DNA of 64,000 bases from Rhodotorula mucilaginosa (taxonomy: Eukaryota > Basidiomycota > Microbotryomycetes > Sporidiobolales > Sporidiobolaceae), in assembly GCA_034406715.1 (NCBI GenBank), contig CP137872.1, positions 434,001 through 498,000 of the forward strand, written 5' to 3'. Under the pieces are notes generated by a model. That model was given only the letters and a program-made list of their open reading frames with translations. It was not told the origin of the DNA and did not search any database. The translations under genes were made by a program, and so were the position numbers. Positions 35,459 to 46,491 of this stretch are shown here, piece by piece. The first letter of the stretch is position 1; each line of letters starts with the position of its first letter.

Positions 35459-36928
35459 GATGACGGGGTTCCTTCGAGTCACTTGAAGTGGGGAGATGGC
35501 AGTCGCGGCCTCGAGAGTAAGCGCCGAAGGTGGTCCTGTACAGGCGCGTACGAGCTGCTTGTAGATTGCCGCTGCTTTGCGAGCAATTCGCTGCACGCGA
35601 GTGTCGTGTGGCGAGTCGAGAGGCGCTCGTTCTCCGCGAGGTTTCTCTTCTTCCCGCCACTCACCTTCTCGTCCGGGTACACCTCCTCTGGACGTCCGTG
35701 CACTCACAGCGGAACTTCCAAAGCTCTGCTTCGTACTGCACTGGCTGCGTGCGAATCGTCCGACGCCCTGCAGGCGGCTCCTTTCTCGCTCCCCTTCGCC
35801 CGCTAGCGATGAGACGATACCGTCTTTCAGAGTATGTGCAAGCACGTCTCCGACGGCGACATGCAGGCTCCGCAGTCTCCCAAGATACACCGTTCGATCG
35901 CCCGATTGGCTATGATTGATCTCGCCGTCCGCCACCGCGCTGCTCAGACCTGCTAATTTCCCACTTGCCGCTTCCCAACTGGCGCGAAGAACACGCTCGC
36001 ACCCCGAGTGAAGCTTCCTGAGAGGGGCTCAAGAGCGCGAATTGCTGGTGGGATTCGCCTCGGGTCCGACGTGCAGCGGCGGACGATTCTGCTGTCAGCC
36101 AACGTCTGGCTGGTCCCAGCTGCAGTGTCTGGTTCTTGCGCTCACCGGCTGCAGATACGATGTGTCACCCCGGCGCCAACTGCTTTGATGCGGTACGTGT
36201 GCTCTCAGCTATGCTCCGGCCGCTTTTCTCAAACCGTTGAGCCATTTTCCTCTGCCCACCTGGCGAGAAGAACCGATACGCCGCGCCAGACCCGTCTTCG
36301 CGCCCGCTCTGCCCCCAAAGCTAAGCTGGTTGCCCTTCGGAGTACATAGCTTGATGTGTATATGGAGCAGCTGCGCTCCAAGCCGGCACACACGTTGACT
36401 CATGCGTCCTGTCGCGGTTGACGTCGAGTGAGAGTGGCGAATCGACTCTCGGAGGAAACGGGTTCCAGCTTTCGAGCACAGCTTTCAAGTTGCAGTTTCT
36501 AGTAGTACACATATGCATAGCACGAGGTTTTTCAAAGTCAGGAAGATGGGGACCCTCCTGCGGAATCAGCGAAGATGGACGCGTTTCACGCTGAACGGAG
36601 GACGCGTCGCCCGCCGAAGTCATCGCGCGGGCGAGCGGCATGTAGCCAGCCAGCTGCTTCACTCACGTACTCGTGGAACCGCTGCTTGGTTACTCTTTGG
36701 ACTAGATAGCTTGATCTCTGGCCGCAAAGGCCCCTCATCCGCCCGCTTCCCCGAGCTCGACACGCCGCTGCGTCGCGCCTCTCAACATCAGCAAACAAAC
36801 CCGCCGCGTGTTTGTCGGTACGTCCAGCCTCGTCATACGCGCAGCGGGGACTGCCGGGCTGACTCCAGACCTTACAGAATCGAATCTTAGGCCGTTAGCG
36901 CAAGTCTCGGCGCCTCCCGGAAGCAGTC
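35459..36928. promoter_or_regulatory. 1.47 kb divergent region BXI1/WEE1
   Basis: The longest gene-free stretch here. A minus-strand frame upstream of BXI1 stays open for 150 codons but has no family resemblance and is probably 5' leader. Several other short frames are unsupported. Long regulatory leaders are plausible for a cell-cycle kinase. No repeat or RNA gene recognised. Confidence 0.4.
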
Positions 36929-39900
36929 ATGGACGCTTTTCGATCCGCCGCGTCTCCTTCGCCATCTCCACACACGCACATCCTCCGACCGCGGCGATCG
37001 TTCCAGCGTACGCCGTTCACGTCCAAGGCCAACCTGCTCTCATCGAAGGGGCTGCTCGGGGGTGGTCCGAGAGAGGGACAGGATAAACTGCAGAGTCCGG
37101 TCAAGTTGGGCGACGGCACCCCCGATCCACAGCAGCAGCAGCAGGAGCGGCTGCCTGCCCGTGGACGCGGTCGAGGCAGCGCCGCAGTCTTGTTTCCACC
37201 TTCGCCCGACTTGGCCAGCGTGCCCGCGTCGCCGTCTCGATGCGCCACGTCGCCAGTCTCGTTCCCAGCTTCGCCGGCTGCAACGGCTGCTGCCGGACCC
37301 GCCACCGCCTCGCCCGCGCCGGCACCGACCCGTGGCAGTACGCGGCCCGGCCAACGAGAAGTGGCAAGCTTGAAGCGACTCGCGAACGCGTTCGGCGGCG
37401 CCGTCCTCGGCAAAACGCGCAGTTCGACCGCGCGCAAGGCGTTCGACTTGAACGACTGGAACCACGACCTCGCGGCGATCGCGAGTCACCCTTCGAGCTC
37501 GACGCCGACGAGCCCGCCGGTGCAGGGCGCTCAACTTGCTGGCGAGTCACCGAGCGTGCCGAGGAGGAGGTCGTCGAGGGCAAATATGCGAGCCGAGATG
37601 TCGAGTCCGGTTGCTGAAGTCGCATCGCCGAGGATCACTCGGCCGCGACCTGGTTCCGGCGGATCGGCGACGTCAGACAAGGCTCGTCCATCTGGCGGCG
37701 AGATCGGTCGTCGGAGGAAAAGCGACGAACTCGACGACGTCCAGCTCGACTCGCCCCCTGCCGCTCCATCTGGACCCTCTCGACGGGAATCCCACCACGT
37801 CCACCATCCTCTCCACGCGCATAGTCACCCCCTCAGCCGCCCGCATTCGCTCGCCCACGCACATACTTTGCGCTCGTCCCGCTCGCTCGCGTCTCAAGCC
37901 GGTCACGGCATTTCGAGTCCGTTGTCACCTCTCGCGACATCTGCGTCCGCCTACATCCCGCACTCGGCCCCGTCAGTCTACTTTGACCCGCACGCTCGTG
38001 TCGACGAGTCGACCTTGCCGCCCCCCTCGAAGCGCGTCTCGATCGATCGGCTTGCCTCGCTGAGCGAAACGGAAGGCGACAGCAGCAGCGCGAGCGGCTT
38101 TTCAGGCGACGACGCCGTCTTTGGTGGACCAGCGGTGACGCAGACGCCTACGGCCCCGGCGCTCGCGACTCGCAAAGTGACTCGAACCAAGTCGCTTTCT
38201 CGACCGTCCGTGCCGTCCTTCACCATCGCCCCGATCTCGTCTTCTGCATCGCATCCGGGCTTCGAGACCCAGAAACTCTCGCCAAACTTGCCTTCGCCGT
38301 CCGAACTCCAGCGCGCGCCGTCTCCCTTGAACCGCTCGCGCGTGGCCAGCAGCAATGCCTTGGACACGCTCGAAGAGACCGGACCCGCGATCGACTACTT
38401 CTCGACTCCCGGCAGCGGCCTGAGGGAAGGTCCGCTCAGTCCCGCCCTCTCGATCGAATCGACCATGACCCCTCCGCGCCGGCGAGGAGCCGATACCGCG
38501 TTCACCCTCTTTGGCGCCAATCCGACTTCGGCCGGAGCGGCAGATCGCGCCGCGCGCAGGCACTCGATGCTTCCGCACGCGACAGGCTTCAGCTCGCACG
38601 CGTTGGCGTCTCCGCCCCTTGCAGCGTCCCCGGCCAAGTCAGGCGCGACCGGCTCGACTTCGATGCCCGACATGTCGTTACCCGGAGGCACGTCAACGGC
38701 CACGGGTGATGCGAGCAGCGGGCCCGACTCGGACCGACCGCCACCACTGCCTCGACTGCGTCCTCTGCATGCGACGACGGGCGCGAAGCGCCTGAGTCTG
38801 GCGCCGAGTGACGCGGAACTGGACAGTCTCCACTTTGCGAGGCGCAGTAGCGCACCGGATGCGCTGCGACCTTTCTGTACGTTGCGATTCCGGTTGCTGT
38901 CCTTACCACCGCTTACCTTGCCGTCATTTCTCGCAGCTACGCCGCTTCAAGCGCCGCCGGTCGGCCGGAAGCGAAACGCGAACGGTACGCTCCTCGCTGG
39001 TGGTGCAACGAGCCGGCTCGCTGCAGTCTCGCCCATCGTGAATCCGCCGAGCTCGTCGCCTGCACAGATGCGATGGCGCGGCGGCGAGCGTCAGCACTCG
39101 GCTGCAGAAGACGCCGACGGAGAGGACGACGTCATGGACGAAGACGAGTTCCCTTCGCGGCTCAGCATCGACAGCTGGCGTGAAGGCGCTCCAGCGTTGA
39201 CGGACGCCGCGACGTCGATTTCGTCCTCCTCTCTGTGCACGGCACTGTCGGGGCAGGCGGAGAACGGCGACCCGGCGATCGTGACCGCTTCAACCTCGGC
39301 GCACTCGCTCAACTCGGCCAACGGCGCTGCGCACCCGGAAGGCGTCTCGGCGGAGGGTACCTTCTTCACGCCGCAGAACTATAAGAACGTTCGACCACTC
39401 GCCGCGGCGTTCATGTCGACCGGACTCGTCAGCAAGCGAAACCGACCGCGCAATAACAGCTTGAGCGGCGCCCCCGTCTTCAACCTCCATCAGCACCTTC
39501 AACAGCAGCTCGGCGAAACGGCTGTCCCGAAAGGCTCGCCTATGAAGATGCCTGCGAGCGCCGAAAATATGGTTCCACTGCCGAACCCCTTGGTCGCCAG
39601 CTTGTCGCGCCCGTCCATCATGCCGGACACGCCGGTGAAGCGGTCCGCCTTCCAAGCGGGCGTGACCGCCAGCAGCAGCCGACCCTCTCTAGCATGCTCG
39701 GTGGCAACCCCGATCCTCAAGGTCGAGGATGCACCCAGCAGCGAGAGCATCCAGGACTCGCCGACGGCCAACGCGATCGGCAGCGGGTCTCCGGTCGGCG
39801 CCGGGGGCGTCTTGTCGGAGAAACAGACTGCTGCGCTCAGCCTGACGGCGGACATGGACGAGCGTGGCGAAGGTCGAGGGTCGCTCTCGCCTTTGGCTAG

Positions 39901-41965
39901 CGGTATCGTCGACGGCGTCCCGCGGTCGCAGTCACCTCTTTCCCGGTCGTCGGTCTCGCCTTCGTCGTCCTCAACCGGGGGCAGCACCATCGACTTGCGG
40001 CCTCCCGCACGAGTTTCCGCTCAAGCAGGAGACGTTTCCCCCACTGTCCATGCCTTTAAGGCTGGCTCGCGCTTCAGTTCTGCCTCGGTGCGGAACAGCC
40101 TGGGACGGGTACGACCTGCGCTCTTCCGACGTCGAAGCAGTGGCCAGCTGTCGGGCGAAGGCAGCTTCCTCGGCGCCCAATACCGCAGCGGCGGCTCTAG
40201 CTCGGGTAAGAGCAGCGCGACGAACACGATTGCAGAGGGAGAACCGATGACGCCGACACGGAGCGGCAATACCAAGTACTGGGAGGGTACGACTGTTCTT
40301 TTCTCTTTCCGAGAACTGTTTTCGCGCGCCCTAAACTGACATGTTTCACGCACAGGTACTCAACTCTTAGATACGCCGACCGAGGAAGTCCCGATCACGC
40401 CTGCCACCACGACCTTCCCTGGTCTCCCTTCTCAACACCTTGTACCGTCGAGTCACTTCATCCATCCTCTTGCGACCCCGCACGGCGCACCGCGAGCTTC
40501 GTTTCCGCTGTCAGACGTCGAACAGAGGGCTCGTGGCGATGGCCCTCCCGGTCGACCCCAATTCAAGATTCGCCATTCGAGCTCGACGGTCCTGTCGTTG
40601 CGCCAACACGAGATGTCGCAGCCGAACCGGTTCGAGACCGACTACACGTTGCTGCGAAACCTCGGGAACGGCGAGTTCAGTGATGCCTGGGAGGTGCAAG
40701 ACCACACTCGTGACGGTCAAGTCTACGCCGTCAAGCGAACCAAGCAACCGTTCCTCGGTCCGAAAGATCGGTGAGTTTGATCGATCGGTGTTTTCTCTCG
40801 TCGGTCACACGCTGATTGGCCTGTCCTGTGTAGATTACGCCGGCTCGAGGAGGTCGACATCCTTCGCTTGTTCTCCTCGGAACACGACGCATCGCCGCAC
40901 CTCATTTCGCTCGTCGACGCTTGGGAGCAAGCTGGCCACCTCTTCATTCAGACCGAGCTCTGCCCGGCCGGCAATCTCGCATATTGGCTCGAGGAGTACG
41001 GCGCGGAACACGAGCAGCTCGATGAGGCTCGGCTGTGGAAGATCGTGACGGAACTCGCAGCCGGCGTCGCGCACATGCACTCTCGCAACGTCCTGCATCT
41101 CGACCTGAAGCCGGCCAACGTCTTCATCACCGACAAAGGACACCTCAAGATTGGCGACTTTGGCCTCGCGACTCGTTGGCCTCGAGCCGACCCGCTCAGC
41201 ATCATCAGCGGCGCCGCGGTCCAGTCCCCCGGCTGGGAAGGTCTGCGCGTCGACACGGTCTGGCGCAGCGAGGCCGGCGAGCGTCGGTCGCGCGCCAAGT
41301 CGAACGGAGATGCCCCGGAAGATCTCGAGCGCGAGGGCGACCGCGAATACATCGCGCCCGAGATCCTCAGCGGGCGGTACGGCAAGGAGGCCGACATCTT
41401 CAGGTGAGCTTTTCTCGCTCTCAAAAACGCGACTGGCGGCTTGGCGCTGATCACCTCCGCGCACACACCCTACAGTCTCGGTCTGATTGCGCTGGAAGCC
41501 GCCGCCAACGTGGTCCTGCCCGACAACGGACCGGCTTGGCAAAAGCTGCGAGCCAACGACTTGTCGGACGTCGACCTCTCGCGCCTGTCGCCCGTCTTTG
41601 TCGGCGTGTTGCAGGGTATGCTCAACAAGTCACCGGATGCCCGTGCCACGATCGTCGACGTCGTGCAACACCCCTTGATTGCGCAGCTGTGCGGCATGCT
41701 CGAGCGCTCGCTCGCCTTGCCCGCTGCCGCCGCCGATCGCTCGATGGACGGCAGCGCTCCGGAGGTTCTCGGCGCCGTGTGCGCGGAAGCCGACTCGTTC
41801 CTGCACGACGTCTTTGCCAAGGCGTACCCGGAGCAGGCAAGCCCTGCTGCGCCGGCTTTCCTGATGCCGCCGCAAGCGATGTCGCCACCACTCTTCGACA
41901 TCTCGCCCGCGGAGGACTCTGAACACGTTTTGACCCACGAAGACGAGCGCATGGACCTCGACTAG
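36929..41965 (+). CDS. WEE1: Wee1-type mitotic inhibitor kinase
   Basis: Phosphorylates the inhibitory tyrosine of Cdk1 and delays mitosis. Exons 36929..38876, 38937..40286, 40356..40770, 40834..41403, 41476..41965 give about 1590 residues, far above the usual 650-1000 for fungal Wee1. The N-terminal 1150 residues are Ser/Pro/Ala-rich with many SP/TP sites and a conserved-looking block FTPQNYKNVRPLAAAFMSTG. The kinase domain starts near residue 1180: LLRNLGNGEFSDAWEV, VYAVKR, LHLDLKPANVFI, LKIGDFGLATRW, and the Wee1 signature EGDREYIAPEIL, then SLGLIALEAAANVVLP. A 45-residue insert follows DFGLATRW. The 60-nt intron 38877-38936 (GTACGT..CTCGCAG) is stop-free and in frame; if retained it adds 20 residues. 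Confidence 0.93.
38877..38936 (+). other. Stop-free 60-nt intron in WEE1
   Basis: Consensus GTACGT donor and TTTCTCGCAG acceptor, phase 1, length divisible by three, no in-frame stop. The sequence it would encode (LSLPPLTLPSFLA) is unlike the flanking Ser-rich sequence. Confidence 0.65.
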
Positions 41966-42356
41966 ATCAGGAGACCTCTTGTGTCATTCGTTCGCGACAC
42001 TCGATCCGATTTGTACCACCTTTTGTCTTCTCTCTCTTACGCGTTGTCGATCTCGGTACATGCGCCCCCCTCATTATCCATTCGTACCATATCTCTGCCT
42101 TATCCTCTTCGATACTTTCCCTCGTCTTGTGTAGCTTCTGAGCGCCCTCTTGAGTGGCTGCCGTTGCCGAATCTTTTGTTATCCGGTCCAGACTTGGTCT
42201 CATACTGCAAGTGGGCCGGAGTTCTGATTATCTAGCTTGTCTTTGAGTGAAGCGTAGCTGTACCTGATCCCTATAGCCGGCGGCTCCTCCTTTGTTCGCT
42301 TCCGCCACAGACTTGTCCCCTCCGCCACTCGATTGCGCGCCTCACCCAAGCTAGAC
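41966..42356. promoter_or_regulatory. Intergenic region after WEE1
   Basis: 391 bp, T/C-rich and GC-poor relative to neighbours; 3' UTR of WEE1 and promoter of the next gene. Nothing else recognised. Confidence 0.4.
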
Positions 42357-43413
42357 ATGGCGGCGCAAGCGTTCTCGTCGGCCAAAGACGGGCTCGCCGG
42401 CGACGCAGACAGCCTCGCGGGAGCTGTGCTGCGCCGCCTCGTCTTGACAGAAGCCGACTTGCCGGAAGGGATCCAGTTCCTGCCTTCCCTGTTCCGCCTG
42501 ATGGCGTTCTTGCTCTTCCTGCCAGTCTCTGTACTCACTGCGGTATGTCCGGTCTCCTCTAGTCGCTCCACGGGGCGGCGTGCCGCCTATCACACCTCAT
42601 CAACAATTCCGACCCCCACTCCTGCTGTTTGGGGCTTCGAAAGAGCGTGCTGACTGACTGTTGGACTCGCTCGACAGGTCGATCTCGTCGGTTGGATCTT
42701 TTTCAAGGCCGTCCTGAGACCGCTGGGCTATGCCTCGACGTGCGTGCTGCTATTCCCCTCCGGTATTCGTATTCAGAGCGACCACGTTCCGCAGCTGACC
42801 CGTCCATGTACACAGGATCCGCTTCAAAGACCCAGAGCCACCCTCGATGCTGTTTGCTCCAGCAGTGGACAAGAACGGATCCGGATTGCCAGCCTCGTCC
42901 GCCGGCGTTCTCCCCTCGGACGAGTCTTCCTCTTCCTCTTCGTCCGGAGCAAGCGATGCCTACCCTTCCCCCGCCTTTTCCGACAGCCTCTCTCTCCCCG
43001 ACGTCGACTCTTCCTCTGCCGCGTCTGATCCGAGCCGCCCCGCCAAGAGCTCGGCAGGGAAACGTTCGAAGCGCAAAAAGGGCGGCTCCCACAAGGACGA
43101 CGGCGACGAGGACGACGAGTCTTCGACCACGTATCGCATGTCGCGCGACCGCGCTCCGTCTGTCGGCCTCGATGGTCCCCTCTTTGGTGACGAGACGGAC
43201 GGCGCGACGACGCCCGGGACCGACAGCGACGCGAGCGACTACATGTCGGCGGCGCGCGGATCCTTGCCGGGCGCGGACGACTCTGCGGGTCACAACAGGA
43301 GTCTGCGCGGCGACGGCGTCCCTCGCGGAGGGTTCAAACTCGGTCTGACTGAAGTTAACAGCAGGCCCACGGCGGCGGCGGCGGCATCGTCTGCGACCGC
43401 CACCGACGAATGA
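42357..43413 (+). CDS. Membrane protein of unknown function
   Basis: Exons 42357..42542, 42678..42739, 42816..43413 give 281 residues; phases 0 and 2. Two adjacent hydrophobic segments, FRLMAFLLFLPVSVLTA and VDLVGWIFFKAVLRPLGYA, at about residues 46-80 suggest a hairpin or two-pass membrane anchor; the second begins exactly at exon 2. The remaining 200 residues are Ser/Asp-rich and hydrophilic (a Lys/Arg patch GKRSKRKKGGSHK, then acidic EDDE stretches, many SP and SD sites) and are probably cytosolic and phosphorylated. I do not recognise the family. The short hydrophobic unit followed by a disordered tail recalls ER or lipid-droplet hairpin proteins, but that is only an impression. Confidence 0.7.
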
Positions 43414-43951
43414 ACCGGTTCCTTCTCGCACTTCTGTTCCTGAATCCCACGCTTTCATTCTCGCTTTTCGCCACTGACTTAGACCCGACCTCGCGCGGGC
43501 AAAAGTACCATGTCTCCCTGTTTCTTGCTGTTACTCTGTGCGTGTCATCCCTTTTGTAGCTAGTTTGCCCCCATGACCCTGCTTCTCGCCGGCTGGCGTT
43601 CCCCCTCTGTTGATTACCTTCGGGGCTGTTGCTTGTTCGTTCGTGTCAATTTCACCAACATCTTGCCTTGTCCCGTGTGATTTGGTGTCGGAAGGAGGGA
43701 TTTGCTGAAAGTTCGGGGAGACGGGCAGGAGAGACCACGATGGCGCCGTCTTCGGTCGGCTGTGACCATAGCGTCTGTGTGGCACCTCTCGCGATTGCAG
43801 GTGAGGTCGGAACGAGGTGTACTCAGCTCTGGACTTGCGGTCCTACACGTCTCTAGGCGGGGCCCAAGCCGCTCTCTCGTGTGCCCCACCTGCAAGTCTG
43901 TCTGCTGACTGGGTCGAGCTCTTCGTCACCACAGCAGGACACCCGTCGAGC
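43414..43951. promoter_or_regulatory. Intergenic region
   Basis: 538 bp, T-rich first part (3' UTR), then a GC-rich leader. The frame of the next gene is open back to about 43817 but has no ATG better than 43952. Confidence 0.4.
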
Positions 43952-45760
43952 ATGGCGACTGTCGCAATCAGTGCAACTGCCTCGCCGTCCCAACAGGCGG
44001 GCGGGCCTCCCGTGACCCAGAAGCAGCCGCGGAGTCGCATGTTCCGCTCCATCAGCCGCTTCCTCTCGGGAGGGACCAACAAGCAGAGGCCGAAGCAGCA
44101 GACGCCCGACTTGCCCCACGCAGCATCGACTCACCACAACAATGACGAGCCTGTTCGCGAGCAACCGAGGGCCGAACCGAGGAGGACCAGCTCGCCGTCC
44201 CGCTCTGGAAGCGACACCGAAGAAGACGATCGCGGCGGCAACCACCACGACGACGGCCGCTCTACAGAGGGCGAAGAGCTCAGCACTCGCGCAGTCAGGC
44301 GTTTCCCGAGGAACGATTCCGTTTCGCGGTACTCGGCCGTCTCGGGCGCAGACACCGAAGCTTCCCTCTACGCGATCGCTTCGACTCGCCCCGGCAGCAG
44401 TCTGCACACCGTCGACTCGTCCTCGCATGCTTCGTCAGTCGCCCCGAGCGGGCACGCGAGCACCCACAAGAGCTACGCCTCGACCAAGCCGACCACGCTC
44501 CTTAGTGTCGATTCTCTCGGCGGTGCGAACCGGATCGCCGTCGTGCCAGGCACCGGGACTGGGAACTACCATGCCGCCTCGCCGGGCGGTGCCTCGACCG
44601 GACTCTCGTTCGCTTCAGTCTTGCCTTCGACACCGCCGCAGTCGTCCCCGCTTGCGAATGCGGCAGCGGGACCGAGCGGACACAGGCGCGGCACGTCCGC
44701 TTCCTCGTCTTCCTCTTTCAACTCGTACGATCCGGCGACGACCGACCCCGGTATCGCCTTCTCGATCGCTCCCGACTCGCCGTCATCGGGCACGTCGGGA
44801 CCCTCCGCAGAGCGCCGGCACGACGGCGTCAACGTCCCTAATTTCAGTCACCCGCACCCGCGCAACAACCCGCATCCGGCCTACCCCGCCCAGGACAACG
44901 CCTCGATCTTGACTCTGGCGTCTTCGAGCTTTGCTCCGAGCTTTATTGGCTCGACCGGTGGTGAGAGCAAGACTCGCACCAACGGTTGGGGCGGCGGCGG
45001 ACTCGGCGGCTTGCACGCTTGGAGCTCGAAACAGCAAGCGCGGTCGCTCGGCGGAGGCGGCGGTGCGAGGTCGCTCATGACACCTGATGGGGCTGGTCCT
45101 TCGGGCGGCGTCGCGGCGGATGAGGACGCCTCTGTGCGGGCGCTGCCCGGTTCGAGGCGGGCGAGCAACGAATCGCTCGGGAGTCGATCGACCTGGTCTG
45201 CCGCTCCAAAAGACGCGACCCCGAGCGTGCGGAGTCGACCGCTCGATGACGAACTCGCCGCAGCTGGGGCTGGTCGTGCGGCGAGTGCGAGTCCGAGCAA
45301 GAAGGAGCGGAGGACGTCGATGCGCACGGTCGAGACGGCGCCTTCTGTCCGCTCGGCGGCGACGGCGGATCGACGCGAAACGGATGACGACGATGATGGT
45401 GGTAACGGGAGTGTCCATCAGCACGATGAGGCTGCGAGCGCGAGCGCAACGGAGGAAGGGACTACCCCGGCGGTCACGGACGAGACGGCGGCATCGGCGG
45501 GCGATACGACCCTCGTCACGCATCGGCCTGGGTTGCTCTCGCCCCGACGAGCCGATTCCGATCTCGCCACGACCGCTTCTGCTGCCGAATCGTTCCGGAC
45601 CGCACCCGAAGGCGCTGCTGACGACGACCGGACCAGTCTCGCGTCTTCGACTGCCGCGCCGGCGGCGATCAACTCTCACGCCGGGGAAATGGAGCTGGCG
45701 CCGCCGGTTCCAGATATTGAGCAAGGTTCGCCCGATCATGTACAGTCTCCGCCTATGTGA
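43952..45760 (+). CDS. Low-complexity protein with a NASILTLASSS motif
   Basis: Single exon, 602 residues, very rich in Ser, Ala, Gly, Thr and Asp. A basic N-terminal block (QKQPRSRMFRSISRFLSG) could contact membranes or nucleic acid. Around residues 315-335 is AQDNASILTLASSSFAPSF, followed by DASVRALPGSRRASNESLGS and RSTWSA. This pair (D-N-A-S-x-L-T-L-A-S-S and N/D-A-S-V-R-A-L...S-R-R) recurs in uncharacterised fungal proteins as I recall them, so the gene is probably conserved although its role is unknown. No membrane segment or enzymatic motif; predicted mostly disordered, with many SP/TP and RRxS phosphosites. Confidence 0.75.
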   Translation: MATVAISATASPSQQAGGPPVTQKQPRSRMFRSISRFLSGGTNKQRPKQQTPDLPHAASTHHNNDEPVREQPRAEPRRTSSPSRSGSDTEEDDRGGNHHDDGRSTEGEELSTRAVRRFPRNDSVSRYSAVSGADTEASLYAIASTRPGSSLHTVDSSSHASSVAPSGHASTHKSYASTKPTTLLSVDSLGGANRIAVVPGTGTGNYHAASPGGASTGLSFASVLPSTPPQSSPLANAAAGPSGHRRGTSASSSSSFNSYDPATTDPGIAFSIAPDSPSSGTSGPSAERRHDGVNVPNFSHPHPRNNPHPAYPAQDNASILTLASSSFAPSFIGSTGGESKTRTNGWGGGGLGGLHAWSSKQQARSLGGGGGARSLMTPDGAGPSGGVAADEDASVRALPGSRRASNESLGSRSTWSAAPKDATPSVRSRPLDDELAAAGAGRAASASPSKKERRTSMRTVETAPSVRSAATADRRETDDDDDGGNGSVHQHDEAASASATEEGTTPAVTDETAASAGDTTLVTHRPGLLSPRRADSDLATTASAAESFRTAPEGAADDDRTSLASSTAAPAAINSHAGEMELAPPVPDIEQGSPDHVQSPPM

Positions 45761-46491
45761 ACGCTGCCTGCGGTTCTGTAGCCATATCCTCTTTCCGCCC
45801 GGTGTGCCGTTTTGTGAAAACATGTGAAAACAGCTTTATTTTCCCAAAGCTTGCTCCGACTCCTACCTTTGGGAGCGGGTTCTATAGGCGAACATGGTCT
45901 TGTACCGCGAGCTATCAAGCGAAAAATCCGCGAGACTATGCATGTGGAGCGGGATAATTGACCGGACAACCCAACCCGCATCTTATCTTCTCGCGACTCT
46001 GAACACTGCTCTACGCTCTCTAGGACTGAGAACACATACTTGCCTCCGGACTGTGCCTCGCAACCCAGCGCCGGCTGCATACTTGGGACCGACACTCGTT
46101 CGTCGACTGCAGCGTTCATCCTCGTCGCACGCTCCTCGCCAGGACCGCGACTTCCTCGGACCGACCAAGGACGACGCCGAGCTACAGACAAGCTTGATCG
46201 GAGGCGCTTCCGTCTACCGTTACGGCGCACACAGGACCTCGAGAGGGAGGACAGGGTCTCGCTGCGTGGCTGTTCGCTCAACGGTCAGTCGGGTTCGAGT
46301 CTACACGTGTGTGCGAGCCACCGGGCTGGAGAGCCTGGATGGCAGTACACTGGATACCGTGTGGCGTGTGAACACCACTGACGAACGAACATTACGCTGC
46401 AACAGCTTCGCTCGGGGAGTTGGGTCACGACACCAGTTCTCACCCTCGCTGTGTCTCCCCGACCGCACGTGCTTCCGCCTAGTTTGACAAG
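45761..46491. promoter_or_regulatory. Intergenic region before kinesin-1
   Basis: 731 bp. GTGAAAACA is repeated twice in tandem near 45815-45832. A plus-strand frame is open from 45894 to 46487 but reads as random Ser/Arg-rich sequence and overlaps the expected promoter. Confidence 0.4.

Noticed and set aside
35186-35935. Minus-strand frame extending BXI1 upstream by about 150 codons
   Set aside because: The family protein starts cleanly at the ATG at 35458 with the usual Pro/Gly-rich N-terminus; the upstream part resembles nothing and probably is 5' leader that happens to be open.
45894-46487. Plus-strand open frame of about 197 codons before kinesin-1
   Set aside because: No family motif, Ser/Arg-rich random composition, ends 5 bp before the kinesin start; more likely promoter and leader.
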